Shown in pieces: positions 44,254 through 56,245 of a stretch of DNA of 64,000 bases. A program made the translations under genes and the position numbers. The notes under the pieces were generated by a model, which did no database searches, was not told the origin of the DNA, and worked only from the letters and a program-made list of their open reading frames with translations. The DNA comes from Rhodotorula mucilaginosa (taxonomy: Eukaryota > Basidiomycota > Microbotryomycetes > Sporidiobolales > Sporidiobolaceae): assembly GCA_034406715.1 (NCBI GenBank), contig CP137867.1, forward strand, positions 310,001 to 374,000. The letters are read 5' to 3'. Within the stretch, counting starts at the first letter, position 1, and each line of letters begins with the position of its first letter.

Positions 44254-46606
44254 TCAGATCTGCGCGTGGCGGCCACCCATCGTCAGTGAACGTGTACTGA
44301 AGCAAGAGGCGCTGTGTGAGATACCGACCCGGATCAAGTACGAGCCGTTCGCCTTTGTCAGGTCTGCGTTTCAGGAAATCAGGACGTATCAGCGGACACG
44401 ACCAGCATGCCAAAGCCGTTACTCCCAAAAGCTGTGACTTACATCGCACCCACTGTTCGCGAGAAAGGTCAGGTCAAAAGGAAATGGCGGTCAGCGCACC
44501 CCAGAAGAGAGAGTGAAAGAGAGAACGAATAACCCGTCCGCCGAGAAAGGACTCACCTTGACGCTCTGATAGTTGCTCTTCTCAAACACCTTCAAGAACC
44601 GGACGAGCAAGCCCGAAGCGGTAAACATGAGGACCTGGAAGTCGATCGAGATCGGCGGCCGCGACCAGGCTTTCCGGACCGTCGTCTGCGAGAGGGACGC
44701 CTCGGCCGTGAAGGTCGTGTCGGAACCGCCTTGCATTCGCGGGATCCTGTGAGTTTCGACGAGGGGGAGTGTTGCAGCGGTCAGATCACACTGCACCGAG
44801 CGCAAGTGAAGAAGAAAAAACCCGCAAGAGCCTCGAGACTGCGAACTCACTTCCAAATGATCATGTTCTCGGCGGGGACATACTTCGCCTTGCCGATCCC
44901 GACCTTGCACTCGACACTCGCGGCATTGAGCGGCGTCGGGATCTTGATCACGACGTTGTTGGCGCTCAACTTGGGCGGGAACATGCTCCGGACGTGGACC
45001 GTGTACTCAACGCGCGATTTGCCAATCTCTTCGACGATGGGTTGCACCCGGAAGGGTAGGTTGATGTTCGAAGTGGATCGGTACCTGTCAAACCCATCGT
45101 TAACGCGTGAATTTGATCTAACGGAAACGATCGCTTCGCTTATTGGCATACCTCATCAGTTCAAACTCGCCGTCCGGCGGGATGAACGAGATGGTCCGGT
45201 CGCTATCAAACTTGCCGAGCTTGACACACTGGTGGAACTGGCAGTCGTCCAACTCGACGGCGCTGTCTTCGAGCCCGCCCGTCGGCGATTTCGCCTTGGC
45301 CGGTTGACCACTGCACGGCCATGATTGGAGGTCAGTCCAGTCTCGGAAACCGCTTTGCGTGGCACGGCGAAGAGTATCGGTCATGGAGGTCGAGGAAGAG
45401 CGGGTTGTGCAACGCACGTCTTGTCCAACACGAGCTTGTCGTTCAGTCCGAATTTGCACTCTGGCGTCCCGCTCAGGTACGCCCGCATCAAGATCTGCCC
45501 ATCAACATCCGCTCTCAACACCGTGCCTGGACGAGCGGTAACAAGAGACCGAGAAAGCGTCAGTGCCCGGGGCAGGAAAATCGTCTTCCGGGATCGATGG
45601 CACAGGTGAAAGGCCAACCTTTCGAGTTCATCGAGAGGTTGACCGTCTCGATCACGTCGACAAACGCCTCGTTCTTGCGGTACTTGACGTCGCTTCTTCG
45701 CCATGAGATGGCCCCCGTCGCCTGGATCGTGATCTTTGACGCCTCCTCTCGCTGTGCGAGTATCGTGCGGACAACGAAGCCGGAGCGAGTTCAGTAACTC
45801 GGAAGAGGATGACGATCCCGGCAGTCTTTCGAACGCGACGAGGGAACCCACCACTGCCTGCTCAGACTTGACTCCCTCCGTCGTGATATACATCTTGAGC
45901 GTGTCGCTCTCTGAATTTTGCGGGTACCCGAAATCGAGGATCTCTGCGCGAGAGAAGGAGGAGGGGTATCGCCGGGAAGGAAATCAGCAACCGTCGAGCA
46001 GGGGAGTCACGAAGACAGCTTTACCGTCCAAAAGCTCGTAGATGAGCCTGTCACAAGGCAAGACATTCGTCAGCCAAACCGGAACAAGGAGCGGGAACCG
46101 GGAGGGAACTGACACAAAGTTGTTCTTGACGCTCTCCTCGTCGAGCTTGCCAAAATAGGACCGGCCGAGGTTGATGAAGCGGTACATGAACTCGTAGACG
46201 AGTGCGGCATTGGCATTCTGTGTGTGTGTGTGGCCACTTTGGTCAGTCCGCACACCCGCGCTTGCGAACACACACCGGACCCGGGCCAAAAAAAAGAGCA
46301 CAGCCCCAAAGTTACTACTGACATGTTTGCAGACTGCGACGAGCCACAAGCCTCCGTGTCGGACGTGGAAGAACGTCGTGTTGCTGAGCGTGATGAGGGG
46401 CGAAGTCGGCGGGGTCGAACTCGCGACGACGTGGATCCGGAAAATGTCCGAGATCGACCGCCTGCACGGTGCAGTGTGCTCGTCAGTCTCGCTCGGGGGA
46501 GCCTTTGGGGAGGAAGAGAGAGAGAAACGGACTTGAGGTCTGGACGGAAGAGGCGCGAGATGAGGACCTCGCCCTTGAGGTTGAGGATGAAGAAGGCCGA
46601 GATCAT
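44254..46606 (-). CDS. APM4: AP-2 clathrin adaptor complex mu subunit
   Basis: Medium chain of AP-2, which selects cargo for endocytosis. Exons from the ATG are 46606-46533, 46461-46323, 46217-46114, 46047-46025, 45943-45852 and several more. The longin part reads [40 protein letters not shown] and [20 protein letters not shown]. The mu-homology domain reads [54 protein letters not shown] and [15 protein letters not shown]. The final blocks are SNYQSVK, WVRY and [11 protein letters not shown]. Two exons are tiny: 46047-46025 (23 nt) and 44452-44443 (10 nt). The exact C-terminus is unclear. Read-through stops at 44254. A further splice to an acceptor near 44190 would give a shorter tail. Confidence 0.92.
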
Positions 46607-47420
46607 GTTTCGGTGGTTTAGGCGGCCCGCTCTTTTCCCCCCTTCGTACTCTCAAACGCTCCTTCTCCCCTCGTGTACGCGCCGCAGGTTATTGTTTGAG
46701 ACTGGCGCGAGGGCTGGAGGGGGAATGTCTCCTTTCGCCGAGGATTGGATTTGCTGAGATGCGAACCTTTCGAGAGTCGAAGGGGGCGGGTCGGCGAGCG
46801 CGCGTATGCGGGTCAGGCTTGGCTATGTCGAGTATACGCGTGGTTGTTTTGTCAAGAGGTCGTCGAGGTGAGATAACTGTACGGGAAACATGACTTGGGA
46901 TCAGTTCAGGCTGCAAGTTCGGTCTCGGTGGGTGTTTAGGTCTGGCGCATCCGGCCGCTCGTTCGTTCCTCCAATTGTTGGTACGCTCATCTCTCTGCGA
47001 GCACGATGCAGCGTCTGGATCACGCCCCATCGTGTATAGGCGAACCACGAGGCCGACGTGACCGAGGAGGACCTGCCGCATGCCCCACCCGCGAGCGAGA
47101 TCGCCTTCAGTCTGCGCCGGACCAGCACGCGTGTGCGATTGTCCCGTCGACCGGTTGCATCTGATCCGCTCGGAGACGAGGGCCTGGGCAGGTTGTGGTG
47201 GATGCGAGGGCCGGATCGAGGTGGGGGCGAACCCTAGGAACGTCGACCAAAGCGGGCGGGCGGGCGAGAGAGCATGGCAGGCGTGGTGGATACGTGTCGG
47301 TTTTCAGGCTTACCTTCTGGTGCAAAGGCGTGCGAGTGAGTCGCGAGTGAGTCAATCTCGGTCGGCCGAGAGCGACGAGAGTCCGTGAGAGACTCACTTT
47401 GCTCCTCCTCATCACCGACG
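46607..47420. other. intergenic, 814 bp, divergent promoter region
   Basis: This stretch lies between the divergent starts of AP-2 mu (-) and phosphoserine aminotransferase (+). I see no gene. Confidence 0.5.
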
Positions 47421-49074
47421 ATGGGACAGACCGGCATGGCAGATCTATCCAAGCAGCTCGAGCAGCGCGCTCACACCGTCAGTCTCTCCCACTCCCTCCC
47501 CTCTCTCTCCGTCATGCGCTGACGGCTCCTCATCTTATTTTGCCTTTCCTCATCGCGATCTCTGTCTCGCTGTCGACTCGCTCGCGTGATGGACATGGGC
47601 CACACACACAGGTCAACATGAACGCCGGGCCGTCCCCTCTCCCGCAGGACGCCCTCCTCACCGCCGCCGCCTCGCTCCTCTCGTTCGGCGGTTCGCCCGG
47701 CATGGGCATCGCAGAGATCTCGCACCGCTCCAAGCCGTTCGCCCAGGTGTTTGACCAGGCCAACGCCGACCTGCGCAAACTCTTGAACGTCCCCGACAAT
47801 TACAAGATCCTCTGGATGCAGGGAGGCGGGTTGACTCAGTTTGCCGCGACCGTGTTGAACCTCGTCGCGTGGTACCGCACCAGACACCAGCTCAAACCCG
47901 ACGACCGAGTCGAGGGATGGTACGCCGTCACGGGCAGCTGGTCCAAAAAGGCCGCAGACGAAGCAGCCCGCCTCGGCGTCGACGTCCGCAAAGTCGTCGA
48001 CGGGAAGAAAGTCGGCGGCGGCAAGTTCCGCTCGATCCCGCCCGCGAACGAGTGGGACCTGCCCCAACTCGAAGAGGACCAGCGCAAACCCGCCTTCATC
48101 TACTACTGCGACAACGAGACGGTCGACGGGATCGAGTTTGCCGGCAACAACGACTCGGAAACTGCGTTCCCGTTCTCGCAGGTCGACCCGGCCATCCCCA
48201 TCGTGTGCGACATGTCGTCCAACTTTCTCTCGCGGCCGGTCGACGTCTCAAAGTACGGCATCATCTACGCCGGCGCGCAAAAGAACCTCGGACCGGCGGG
48301 CGTCACCCTCGTCATCGTGCGCGATGACCTTCTCGGTAAAAAAAACAAGCTTCTCCTGCCCCCGTTTGATACGTACCGTGAAACTGACGGCGCGCCCTTT
48401 GTTTCTTGACAGTCAACGCCGACGAGGCAGTCCAGTACGGAAGCGCGCCGATGCCGTCCATGCTGAGTTACAAGGTCATGGCCGACGACAACTCGCTTTT
48501 CAAGTGAGCCCGTCGTCTCTGCTACCTACAACCTCTTGGATCCAGAAGCTGATCGTCGCGCGTTTCGCAGCACCCCGCCAACTTTTGCCATCTACGTCTG
48601 CGCGCTCGTGCTCCGTTCCCTCCTCACGTCACCGCCCCTTCCTCTTACTCCCTCCTCCGACTCTGCCACCGCTCCACCCCTGGCCCCCCTCTCGGCGTTT
48701 GCCGACCAAAAGTCTTCCCTCTTGTACACCGCGATCGACGAATCGGCCGGCTTTTACCAAGGCACGGCCGACAAGTCGGTCCGGAGTCGCATGAACGTCA
48801 CCTTCCGGATCAAGGGCGGCGACGAGCAACTCGAAAAGGCTTTTATCAACGAGGCGGGCGAGCTCGGCATCATGGGCGTCAACGGGCACCGATCCGTCGG
48901 CGGTGAGTCCTTCTCTTGATGCGAGGTTTTTCACCCCCTCCATCAACGTGCGTGCTGACTCCTCGCCCGTCGTCGGCAGGACTCCGCGCATCCATCTACA
49001 ACGCCGTCTCGCTCGAGGGAGTGCAGAAACTCGCAGACCTGATGCGCACCTTCCGCGCAAAACACTCTTCTTGA
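47421..49074 (+). CDS. SER1: phosphoserine aminotransferase
   Basis: PLP enzyme of serine biosynthesis. It converts 3-phosphohydroxypyruvate and glutamate to phosphoserine and 2-oxoglutarate. Exons 47421-47477, 47612-48335, 48413-48503, 48571-48902 and 48980-49074 give 432 aa. Family blocks are [71 protein letters not shown] and [20 protein letters not shown], which carries the PLP lysine. The C-terminal blocks are RMNVTFRI and [16 protein letters not shown] Pro/Ser-rich stretch of about 25 residues near residue 290 ([20 protein letters not shown]) replaces the usual short Gly-rich segment between two helices. Confidence 0.95.
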
Positions 49075-49273
49075 CTCACTTCACGCTCGCAACACAAAGG
49101 CACACGACCTGGAATGAATACATAGACTCTCCAGGTCCTTCCTATCTCTTTCTCTTTTGCAATATCGATTCTTTACTTAGAGAGATATTGAAGATGCTTT
49201 GCGTTGCGACAAAAAGAGACGGGATGATGACAGGAGGTCAGAAAGGAAGGGAAGGAGAGAGAGAGGAAAGTGT

Positions 49274-52200
49274 CTACAGTGCCTTCTCGTGATTCGGGAA
49301 CGAGATCGAGTTGGACCGGGAGCGCGTATGGTGCCGGTTGGCCCCGTCGAGGCTATTCCGTCGACTCGTCATGATAATGTCGTCCGCGGGGACTCGGATC
49401 GTCCGCCCCTCGACCTCGGCCTCGACTTGACCATCCTCAGTCAGATGCGCGCCCGGGTGCAAAGCCGGTCCGAGGTCCTCTTCCTCCTCCTCTTCTGTTT
49501 CCTCCTTGGCCTCCGTCCCTGAGGACCCGGAGGATGCAGACTCGGCGGCAGCGAGGGCAGCGAGGGCAGGGGATGGTGCAGCTGCAGCTGCGGTACTGCG
49601 GGACGTCTGCGGACTGGCCGGAGCTGATGGCGATGACGACGACGAGTCGGCGAGCGAAAGGCGTCCGAATCGGTCAGAGCCGTCGACATCGTCGTCGGCA
49701 GCGGCAGGTGCGATCACGCCGGAAGAAGAAGCCGAAAGGTCGACCGCTCCGCCAAAGCCACTCCCGCTCGTCGCAGCCGATCGGGACTCTTCGCCGAGGT
49801 CAAAGTCTTCGAACTGGTCCATCGAGGGCAGGACGATTGAAGGACTCGCCAAGGTCGCTTCGGCGGCTTCGAAATCGCCGAATTCGTCGGCGTCTTCCGA
49901 TGACGGGTCGAAGCTCGACTCGAACGCTGAGAATTCGGCGGCGGTCTCCTCCTCCGGACTGCCGCCAGTTGGATTCCGAGCAGTAATGCCTTCGAATGGC
50001 GCCCATTCGGCATCCTGCGGTGTTTGCTTCCATGTTAGCTCGGCGCCTAGTACCACAGCTCAGATGCGGGGTTTTGTTTCCCGACTTGCCTCGTCGCTGT
50101 CAAAGCCATTCGCCCGGAATGCAGAGAGACCCGCCTCTTCGAAGCGATCATCGAATCCGAATTGCTGCGTGACTCGATCCGGTGTTTCGAAAGCAAAGTC
50201 TCCATCGCCGGCCGACATCCTGCGCGGACCGGAGAACCACCCATCGTCCTCGTCATCTTCGTCGGAGCTCCCGACAGTGCGATCGCTCGCCAGCTCGTCG
50301 GCCAGATACCGTGAGAACTGCGCCAATCGAACCAGGCAGAAAAGGTGTCAGCAGAGGCGGGCGAGCATGCAAGGCCAGAACTTCTGCTCACCTGATCACT
50401 ACTCGCTGATGCGATCTCGCGAGAACCCGGACCAGGAACAACGACCGCATCTGTCGCACGCCCTGTTCGCGAGCTGTTCATCGGGAACTCGTCGTCCTCG
50501 TCGCTGAGAGAGCTCGCCGAAGGTGCCTTGTTCGTCGACAAGTTCAGGCCCGGATTGCTGAGCGAGGTCATGTCGCGCTCGCGCGCCTGTCGCAACGTCG
50601 TCGCGACGTACTCGTCCCATTCGGGTTGAGGAACGGAGGAAGAAACGGCCGCTGCGAGGTCGGGGTATCGCTCAAAGAGCTTGACCACTGCCTCGGAAAT
50701 CAACGAGAGGTGACCCATATAGCCGAGTCGCATATTTGTTCGAGCAGACGCGGCTTCGTCGTTCCGCTTCTGACCTTCGAGGATGAGCTGGCACAGGCGT
50801 CCGTCGATGAAGACGGACTCGGCGAGTTGACGATCCAGCGTGCGGTCCAGCCGCCCTTGAAAGATCTGCTGAACGACGTCAAACACGACCGAGTGCAGAA
50901 AGTTGTTCCAGGGAAAGTCGAAGAAGAGTTGCTGGGAACACCAGGGCTTGTGTGAGCAGACCGATTCCGGGGGAGAACAGGGTCGCGGGGGGACTCACGA
51001 GCATGGACGGGATCACGCGATGCTCGATGAACTTGGTCTTGAGGAGTTGCCCCGGGGAAGGAGGAGGAACAGGCAATTGTCGCGACGTTTCAGAGTACAC
51101 GCTCGGGGTTGGCGGGAGGTCCCGTTCGTCTGTTGGTGCCGAAGATTTCGAAACCGAACTCTCGCGACGAGAAGGCGGCTGTTCATTCGCGTCGGGCGCG
51201 GACCTGCCGTTGTCCGTGCTGGCGCCCGGTCCTTCCGACCCGTCGGTATTGATCGAAGATATAGAGTTGTCCCCCGTTGACGGAATGGGCGGCAGATCCG
51301 GACTTGTCGGATCCAGCGAAGTGCCCGGAGCGCCCTCATTCGGTTGCGAAGCCGAGAGAGCGGTCGCGAGATCCTCGACGCCTTGCCATCCGCGTGCCAG
51401 ATGGCCAGACGCGTCGTGTAAGCCCTCGAATCGCGGTGCGCGGTTCAGGAGCGACATGTTGGAGCAGTGGAGGAGCTCGGCGTAGAATTCGCAGATGCGG
51501 AATCGTTCGAGAGTCAAGGGAGGCAGTAGACCACCGGCGGTCGGTCGAGGGGCAATCTGCGGCATATTACGAAGATGAGTGGGAGTCGGAGCAGAGCGGA
51601 AATGGAGGGCCAGAACTCACGGGTGTCCGCGGTGATTCGAGTAGGCGTTGGAAATTTGGCAGACGGTGCGCAATTGCAGACAGCATAACGCCGAGGTCGA
51701 CGACTGCAGGTCCCTTGTCGCCCTCTCCAAGGGCGCCATCGACGCTGCGTCTTCGACCGACTGCTTCCGCACCTTCGGCTTCGAGCATTTCTCGCTCTTG
51801 TTCGGCCGCTTGCCGTCTTCGCGCCCATGCGAGCATTTGTTGCTCGACAAAGTCCGAGTTGTTCTTCCGGATGAGGTCGATCAAGACTGCGAGTGAGGAG
51901 AGCAGCGAGGAAGTCCGCAGTTCGGCGGGTGAGAGTGCGTCTACCGTCTCGGACGGAGGAACAGCTTCATGCGCAGCCGCGTCAAACCCAGACGCAGCCG
52001 TTTTGGGAGTCGCTTGGTCGGATTCGGTGTCGAATTTCGGTTGCGAGATTTGCTGGGCAGACGGTTCCTCGTCGAGGTCTGCGAGGATCCAGTCGAGCAG
52101 CGTCCGGACGCTCTTCTCGTCTGCAATGTGCCGCGCCAGGGTCGTATCCCGCCATTCGAACACGGCCTCGTCCTGTCCGCCTGGACCGCCAAGCATACCG

Positions 52201-53514
52201 CCGGCTCCTGCCATACCGCCAGACGGGCCGGGTCCTGCCTGCGCTTGCGGGACGGCGATGCAGATCTCGATGATGCCGCGAAGCAAGTCTTCGGCGGCGG
52301 TGTGACCTGGTCGGCCCAAGGCCGAGAACGGTTCGAGCATGCGGATAGCTTGGACAACAACACCTGGGATGAGGGGAGAAGGAGGCCGAGAGACGCGGAG
52401 GAGGAGGAGGAGAACGTCGTTCAGAGGCGAGCAGGTCGGAAGGAGAGCGAGAAGTCGTGCAGGGAGGTGAGGGATTTTTAGGATCTCCGCGAGGACCTTG
52501 TCAAGCGCGAGAAGAGGGTCAGTATAAACATGCTGCGTTCTGATTGCGGGCGCAAGACTCACCTTGCTGGATAAAGGTCCGTCGAGGAGTGCGCCGTTTA
52601 CGCGAGCCCAGAAACCGATCTGCTGAGCCCTCGACGCCAGCTGGGCCTCGGTACTGCCCAAGACGCTCTCCCTGATGAGGAACCCGCACATTGTCAGTAA
52701 ACGGAACCTGCTGTGGATCCGTCTCCGCAGGTAAGAGGGCTCACCAAAAAGGCAGGAGGAAATCCGCAGGATGAGGACAAGTATGCGGCTTTGTGCACGC
52801 CGACTCGTGCCGGAAGAGAGTGTCGGACAGGCTCGGGGCTGCAGACACGAGAATTTCGGTCGACAGACGAGGGAAGCTGCGCCGTTGTACAGAGACCGAG
52901 TCAGCCGAACGAAAGAAGCGAGGAAACCTTCACGATCCGGCCTTTCTGGCGAGGAAGACTCACTTGACTCGCTTCCTGGCTTCGGCAGCATCTGCATCTG
53001 AAAGCTCGTCCATGTCTGCCTTGTCCCCGTCTGCCTCGCCCGGATGTGGCACGCCGCCCATGCCTGTCCGTGGTCGCTCCGCCGCCTGGAGGATTTCGTC
53101 GGGCACTCTTCCGGCCTCCATCTCGTCGGGCACGAGCCCCGACTCGAGAGACGCTTCCTTGTCCCTTTCTTCGCCGTCTTTGTAGTCGCGCGCATCGGCA
53201 GGGAATCCGCGACCGAGTCCCCACACGACCCAACCTCCGAGTCGGAGTACGACCTCTTTGCGCGCGAGAAAGTCGGTCAGGCGCTGATTCGTGCCGCTCT
53301 TGATCTCGGACAACAAGTCTGGCTCTGCGAGCAGCGCGTCGAGGGCCTTGTGGTGCGCGGCGACGTCGGCTGAAGAGAGCACGTCTCCGTCGTCGCCGAG
53401 ATCCGACGCCGAGTCGGACGGCGTGTCGAGGTGGGCGAGGGGCGCGAGGATGCCGTTGATCCCGTCGGTCGGGGCGACTGCGAGCGTCTTGGCCGCCAAT
53501 TTCCAGAACGACAT
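49274..53514 (-). CDS. SAPS-domain protein (SIT4 phosphatase-associated, Sap185/Sap190 family)
   Basis: Regulatory partner of a PP6/Sit4-type phosphatase in cell-cycle and TOR signalling. The ATG at 53514 gives MSFWKLAAKTLAVAPTDGIN. The SAPS helical repeats follow: LLSEIKSGTNQRLTDFLARK, QQIGFWARVNGALLDGPLSS, VLAEILKIPHLPARLLALLP, LTLERFRICEFYAELLHCSN, FDFPWNNFLHSVVFDVVQQI and LGYMGHLSLISEAVVKLFER. The C-terminal region is acidic and Ser-rich, with Asp/Phe motifs (DEFGDFEAAEA, MDQFEDFDLGEE). It ends in a basic SRSNSISFPNHEKAL. The total is well above 1,000 aa, as in yeast Sap proteins. Introns are frequent and short. I did not fix each boundary. Confidence 0.9.
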
Positions 53515-53872
53515 GGCGGCGTCGGCACTCGCGCCGTGGGGCTCACAGGTCCGACTTGCTTAGCGTGGCGGGACCCGACCGATTGACTTTGCGAGCAGTC
53601 TAGGCGTGTGATTCGTGGTCAGATGTCGGTATAGAGCTCGGGATAGTCGAGAGGCAGTCGCACTGGGAGTGGACCGAGATGAAAGAAACTCCCCGGCCGA
53701 GGACGCGATGACAGTCAAGTAGTGGACGAACAAAAGAACGATGATGCTTGCAATGTATGCGAAATGGATGGTACAGCTAGCCAATGTCACACATTCTGAA
53801 GGACGGCGGGAGAAGCGGAAGTATATATGCTGGGCGGAAGCGGATTCCTGAGAGGGATGAATCGACAGCTTG
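53515..53872. other. intergenic, 358 bp
   Basis: This is the promoter side of the SAPS gene and the 3' side of the next minus-strand gene. A TATATA run sits near 53822. No gene is seen. Confidence 0.5.
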
Positions 53873-55825
53873 CTACTGCGTCGAGGCAGAGCGGACAATG
53901 GTGGCGCTGCCTGGTTCGCCGTGGTCTTCGTCGTCCGAGGTGTAGTACCGTCCAGGAAGGGGCAGATCACTCGATGGCGAACGCGGCATGCCCGTCCCCG
54001 ACTCGCGCTTAAAACTGTCAACGCTCGTCTTGGCGGAGGACGGCACGGCGGTCGTTCCCGCCTGCGGCTCGTGGCCACTCGGATGTTCTGGCGCATGGTT
54101 CTCTTCGTCACCGTACGCGTCGAGCACATCCTCCGGAACGAGGTCATCCGTCTGAGGCACGAACGCATCGAGCTTGTCCTCTTTGCTCGACTTCTTTGCG
54201 CGACCGGCGAGGTCTGAAGTAGCGGCGTTGGGGTCGAGGATATCGTCTTCGAGTGGCTCGTCCGGTACGTCCGGGTCCGCTCGACCGGAGCCGACGAGGG
54301 GAACAGGCGCCGCAAGCGGAGTGGACGCCCCAGGCGGAGTGGACGGTTCAGGGACATCGGCGGTATCGCACGAGTGGTCGGCGAGCCTGTAGGGTAACGA
54401 TGTATGAATGTGTCAGCGAATATGGCGGAGGGGTGCGTGCAGACAAAGCGAGGCGACGTACTCAAGCAGCGGAACATCCTGACCGCAGTCAGAGCACTTG
54501 ACGTCCGGGATGGGAGAAGCCTTGCGCAAAGGGCTTGTCGACGCGGCATCGCCCTCAGGCTCCGTGTCCTTGTCTGCGACAGGCCCGACCGAGTCGTCCA
54601 CGTCCTCCTTGAGGAAAGGCGGTTCGACGGGCGCACCAGCCTCCTCGTTCCGCTCCCCCGGTGCCGCGAAGGGCGAAGGAGCAGGGGGGTCTTCGACGTC
54701 GTGTTCATACTGCGCAAGTTCCTGGCGGGTGCGCTCCATACGTTCGGCTTCGGCCAGATCCGATTCCGCGGCGCGTGTCTCGTTCGCACCCTCCTCCTCG
54801 GTTGGCTCCTCCTGGCTTGTTGCCGTAGCTAGCGCGGGTGTTTCGGACGTATTGCTCGATGCTACCGAGACGTTTGCGACATCTTCTGACGGCGCCTCCA
54901 CCGTCATGGAAGAGAACGAGACGACACTGCCCGGGCGAGATGCGTTCAGGAGCGGGGCTTTGAGGTCCGTCAACAGGGACGGAATCTTTGCTGGAACGAT
55001 CCCGTCGGCGGAGGAGACTGATCCGGTCGTCGAAGCGGGGACAGTCAGGCCTGATATGATAGGGGAAGAGAGGGGAGAATGGGTCGGCGTCGGCAAGTCC
55101 GAGGCAGACAAGTCGAGGTCGGTCGTGCTTGCGCGGCCTTCGCTGGCGATACTGCCCGTCTCGACGCGCATGGACGAGACTGAGACTGCGCCAGGTGTGC
55201 GTGGCATCGGCGGGAGCGCGTCGAGGTACGCCGCTGTGGTGCTGGTGGCGGGCGAGCCGTCGGGAGAAGCTACTGGGGTCGCCTCACCACCTCCTCCCTC
55301 AGTCGCCAAAGGAACCTTGATGTTCTCGAGAGTTACCGCTCCATTTCGGGAGCTGGCAGCGCTGCTCGAGCGGCTGAGCGCCGGCGAACCGGTGGAAGGC
55401 GACGATGCACTGAGTGAGAGGTTCGGCGAGGTGTTTGCGCTCACGCTGCGGGGCGTGACGACTCCAAGCGGTACCGGTGCCCTCCCCGCGCCAAGGCTGA
55501 CAACTCGCTGGCGTTCGTCTCCATGCCGGTCGCGGCTGCCGCTGCCGCCAACGCCGCCGGTCGACGAGCGAGGTTTTGCCGGCGCGAGTCCGAACGAGCC
55601 TCCCTCGGGCAGCAACGGTCGATCTTCGGCCTGGGCTTGGAAGCGCGAGATCTTGTCCGACACGCGCGTGACGGCTCCGGTACGGACCGAATCAGGCGAC
55701 CTGGACGGAGAAGCGGTCGACGTAGCGGAAGTGGGGGAAGTCGAAGGAGAACCGAGACCGAGCCGGGCGATGCGGTCAGACAGCTTGCCCGTCTGCGCAA
55801 TCTTGTCTGGTGTAGACCTGTCCAT
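53873..55825 (-). CDS. Ser/Pro-rich acidic protein with a short CxxC...HxC motif
   Basis: Exons 55825-54462 and 54386-53873 close at 625 aa. The ATG at 55825 gives MDRSTPDKIAQTGKLSDRIA. Residues 20-90 hold two copies of a DK(I/L)-type motif (KLSDRIARLGLG and VSDKISRFQAQ). A long Ser/Thr/Pro-rich region follows, then a helix (ESDLAEAERMERTRQELAQY). The best-conserved part is VKCSDCGQDVPLLELADHSC, split by the intron, which looks like a small zinc-binding site (C-x2-C...H-x-C). The acidic C-terminus includes YYTSDDEDHGEPGSA. I do not recognise the family. A signalling or scaffold role is only a guess. The frame is open upstream of 55825 without another ATG. Confidence 0.72.
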
Positions 55826-56245
55826 ATCCCAGTCAAACAGAGCGGTCAGTCGCGTTAGAGGTGAGGATGACGATGCGGTCGAAGCGGTGGCGCTGCGTTC
55901 GAGTGGCTCACATGGTCCAGAGAGGCTCGTGCGCGAAAGAGTTGGGCTCCGCTCGTATCTCGAGCAGGAGACTATGCGTTCTGGACGGTTGTGCGCAAGA
56001 TGGACGGAGACACGCTCGCAACGGTTCCAGGAAACGCTGAACACTGGCGCGGAAAGTTTTTCCAACTGTAGAGCACGACAAGCTCTTGTACAACGTCATG
56101 TATGCGGTCAAATAGAATTTAGCATGTCTAGTAGGCGGTGAAAGTACGGGTATATATGGTGAGGGATATCGGATAGAGCTGGTCGAGTTTTCTCTCCAGT
56201 CCAGTCCAGTGCGGTGGGCCAGGCTGATCAAAAGCTAGAGCTCTG
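55826..56245. other. intergenic, 420 bp
   Basis: This is the promoter side of the CxxC-motif gene and the 3' side of the first Cys-rich paralog. A TATATAT run lies near 56150. No gene is seen. Confidence 0.45.

Noticed and set aside
44283-44310. A 28-nt intron at the end of AP-2 mu giving a short tail
   Set aside because: Below any plausible intron length, so the C-terminus is left unresolved.
49506-50507. + strand frame of about 333 codons opposite the SAPS gene
   Set aside because: Shadow of the acidic C-terminal region of the SAPS protein.
54498-56141. + strand frame of about 547 codons opposite the CxxC-motif gene
   Set aside because: The minus-strand model has a clean splice that completes a conserved motif. 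The + frame is Ser/Gly-rich shadow.
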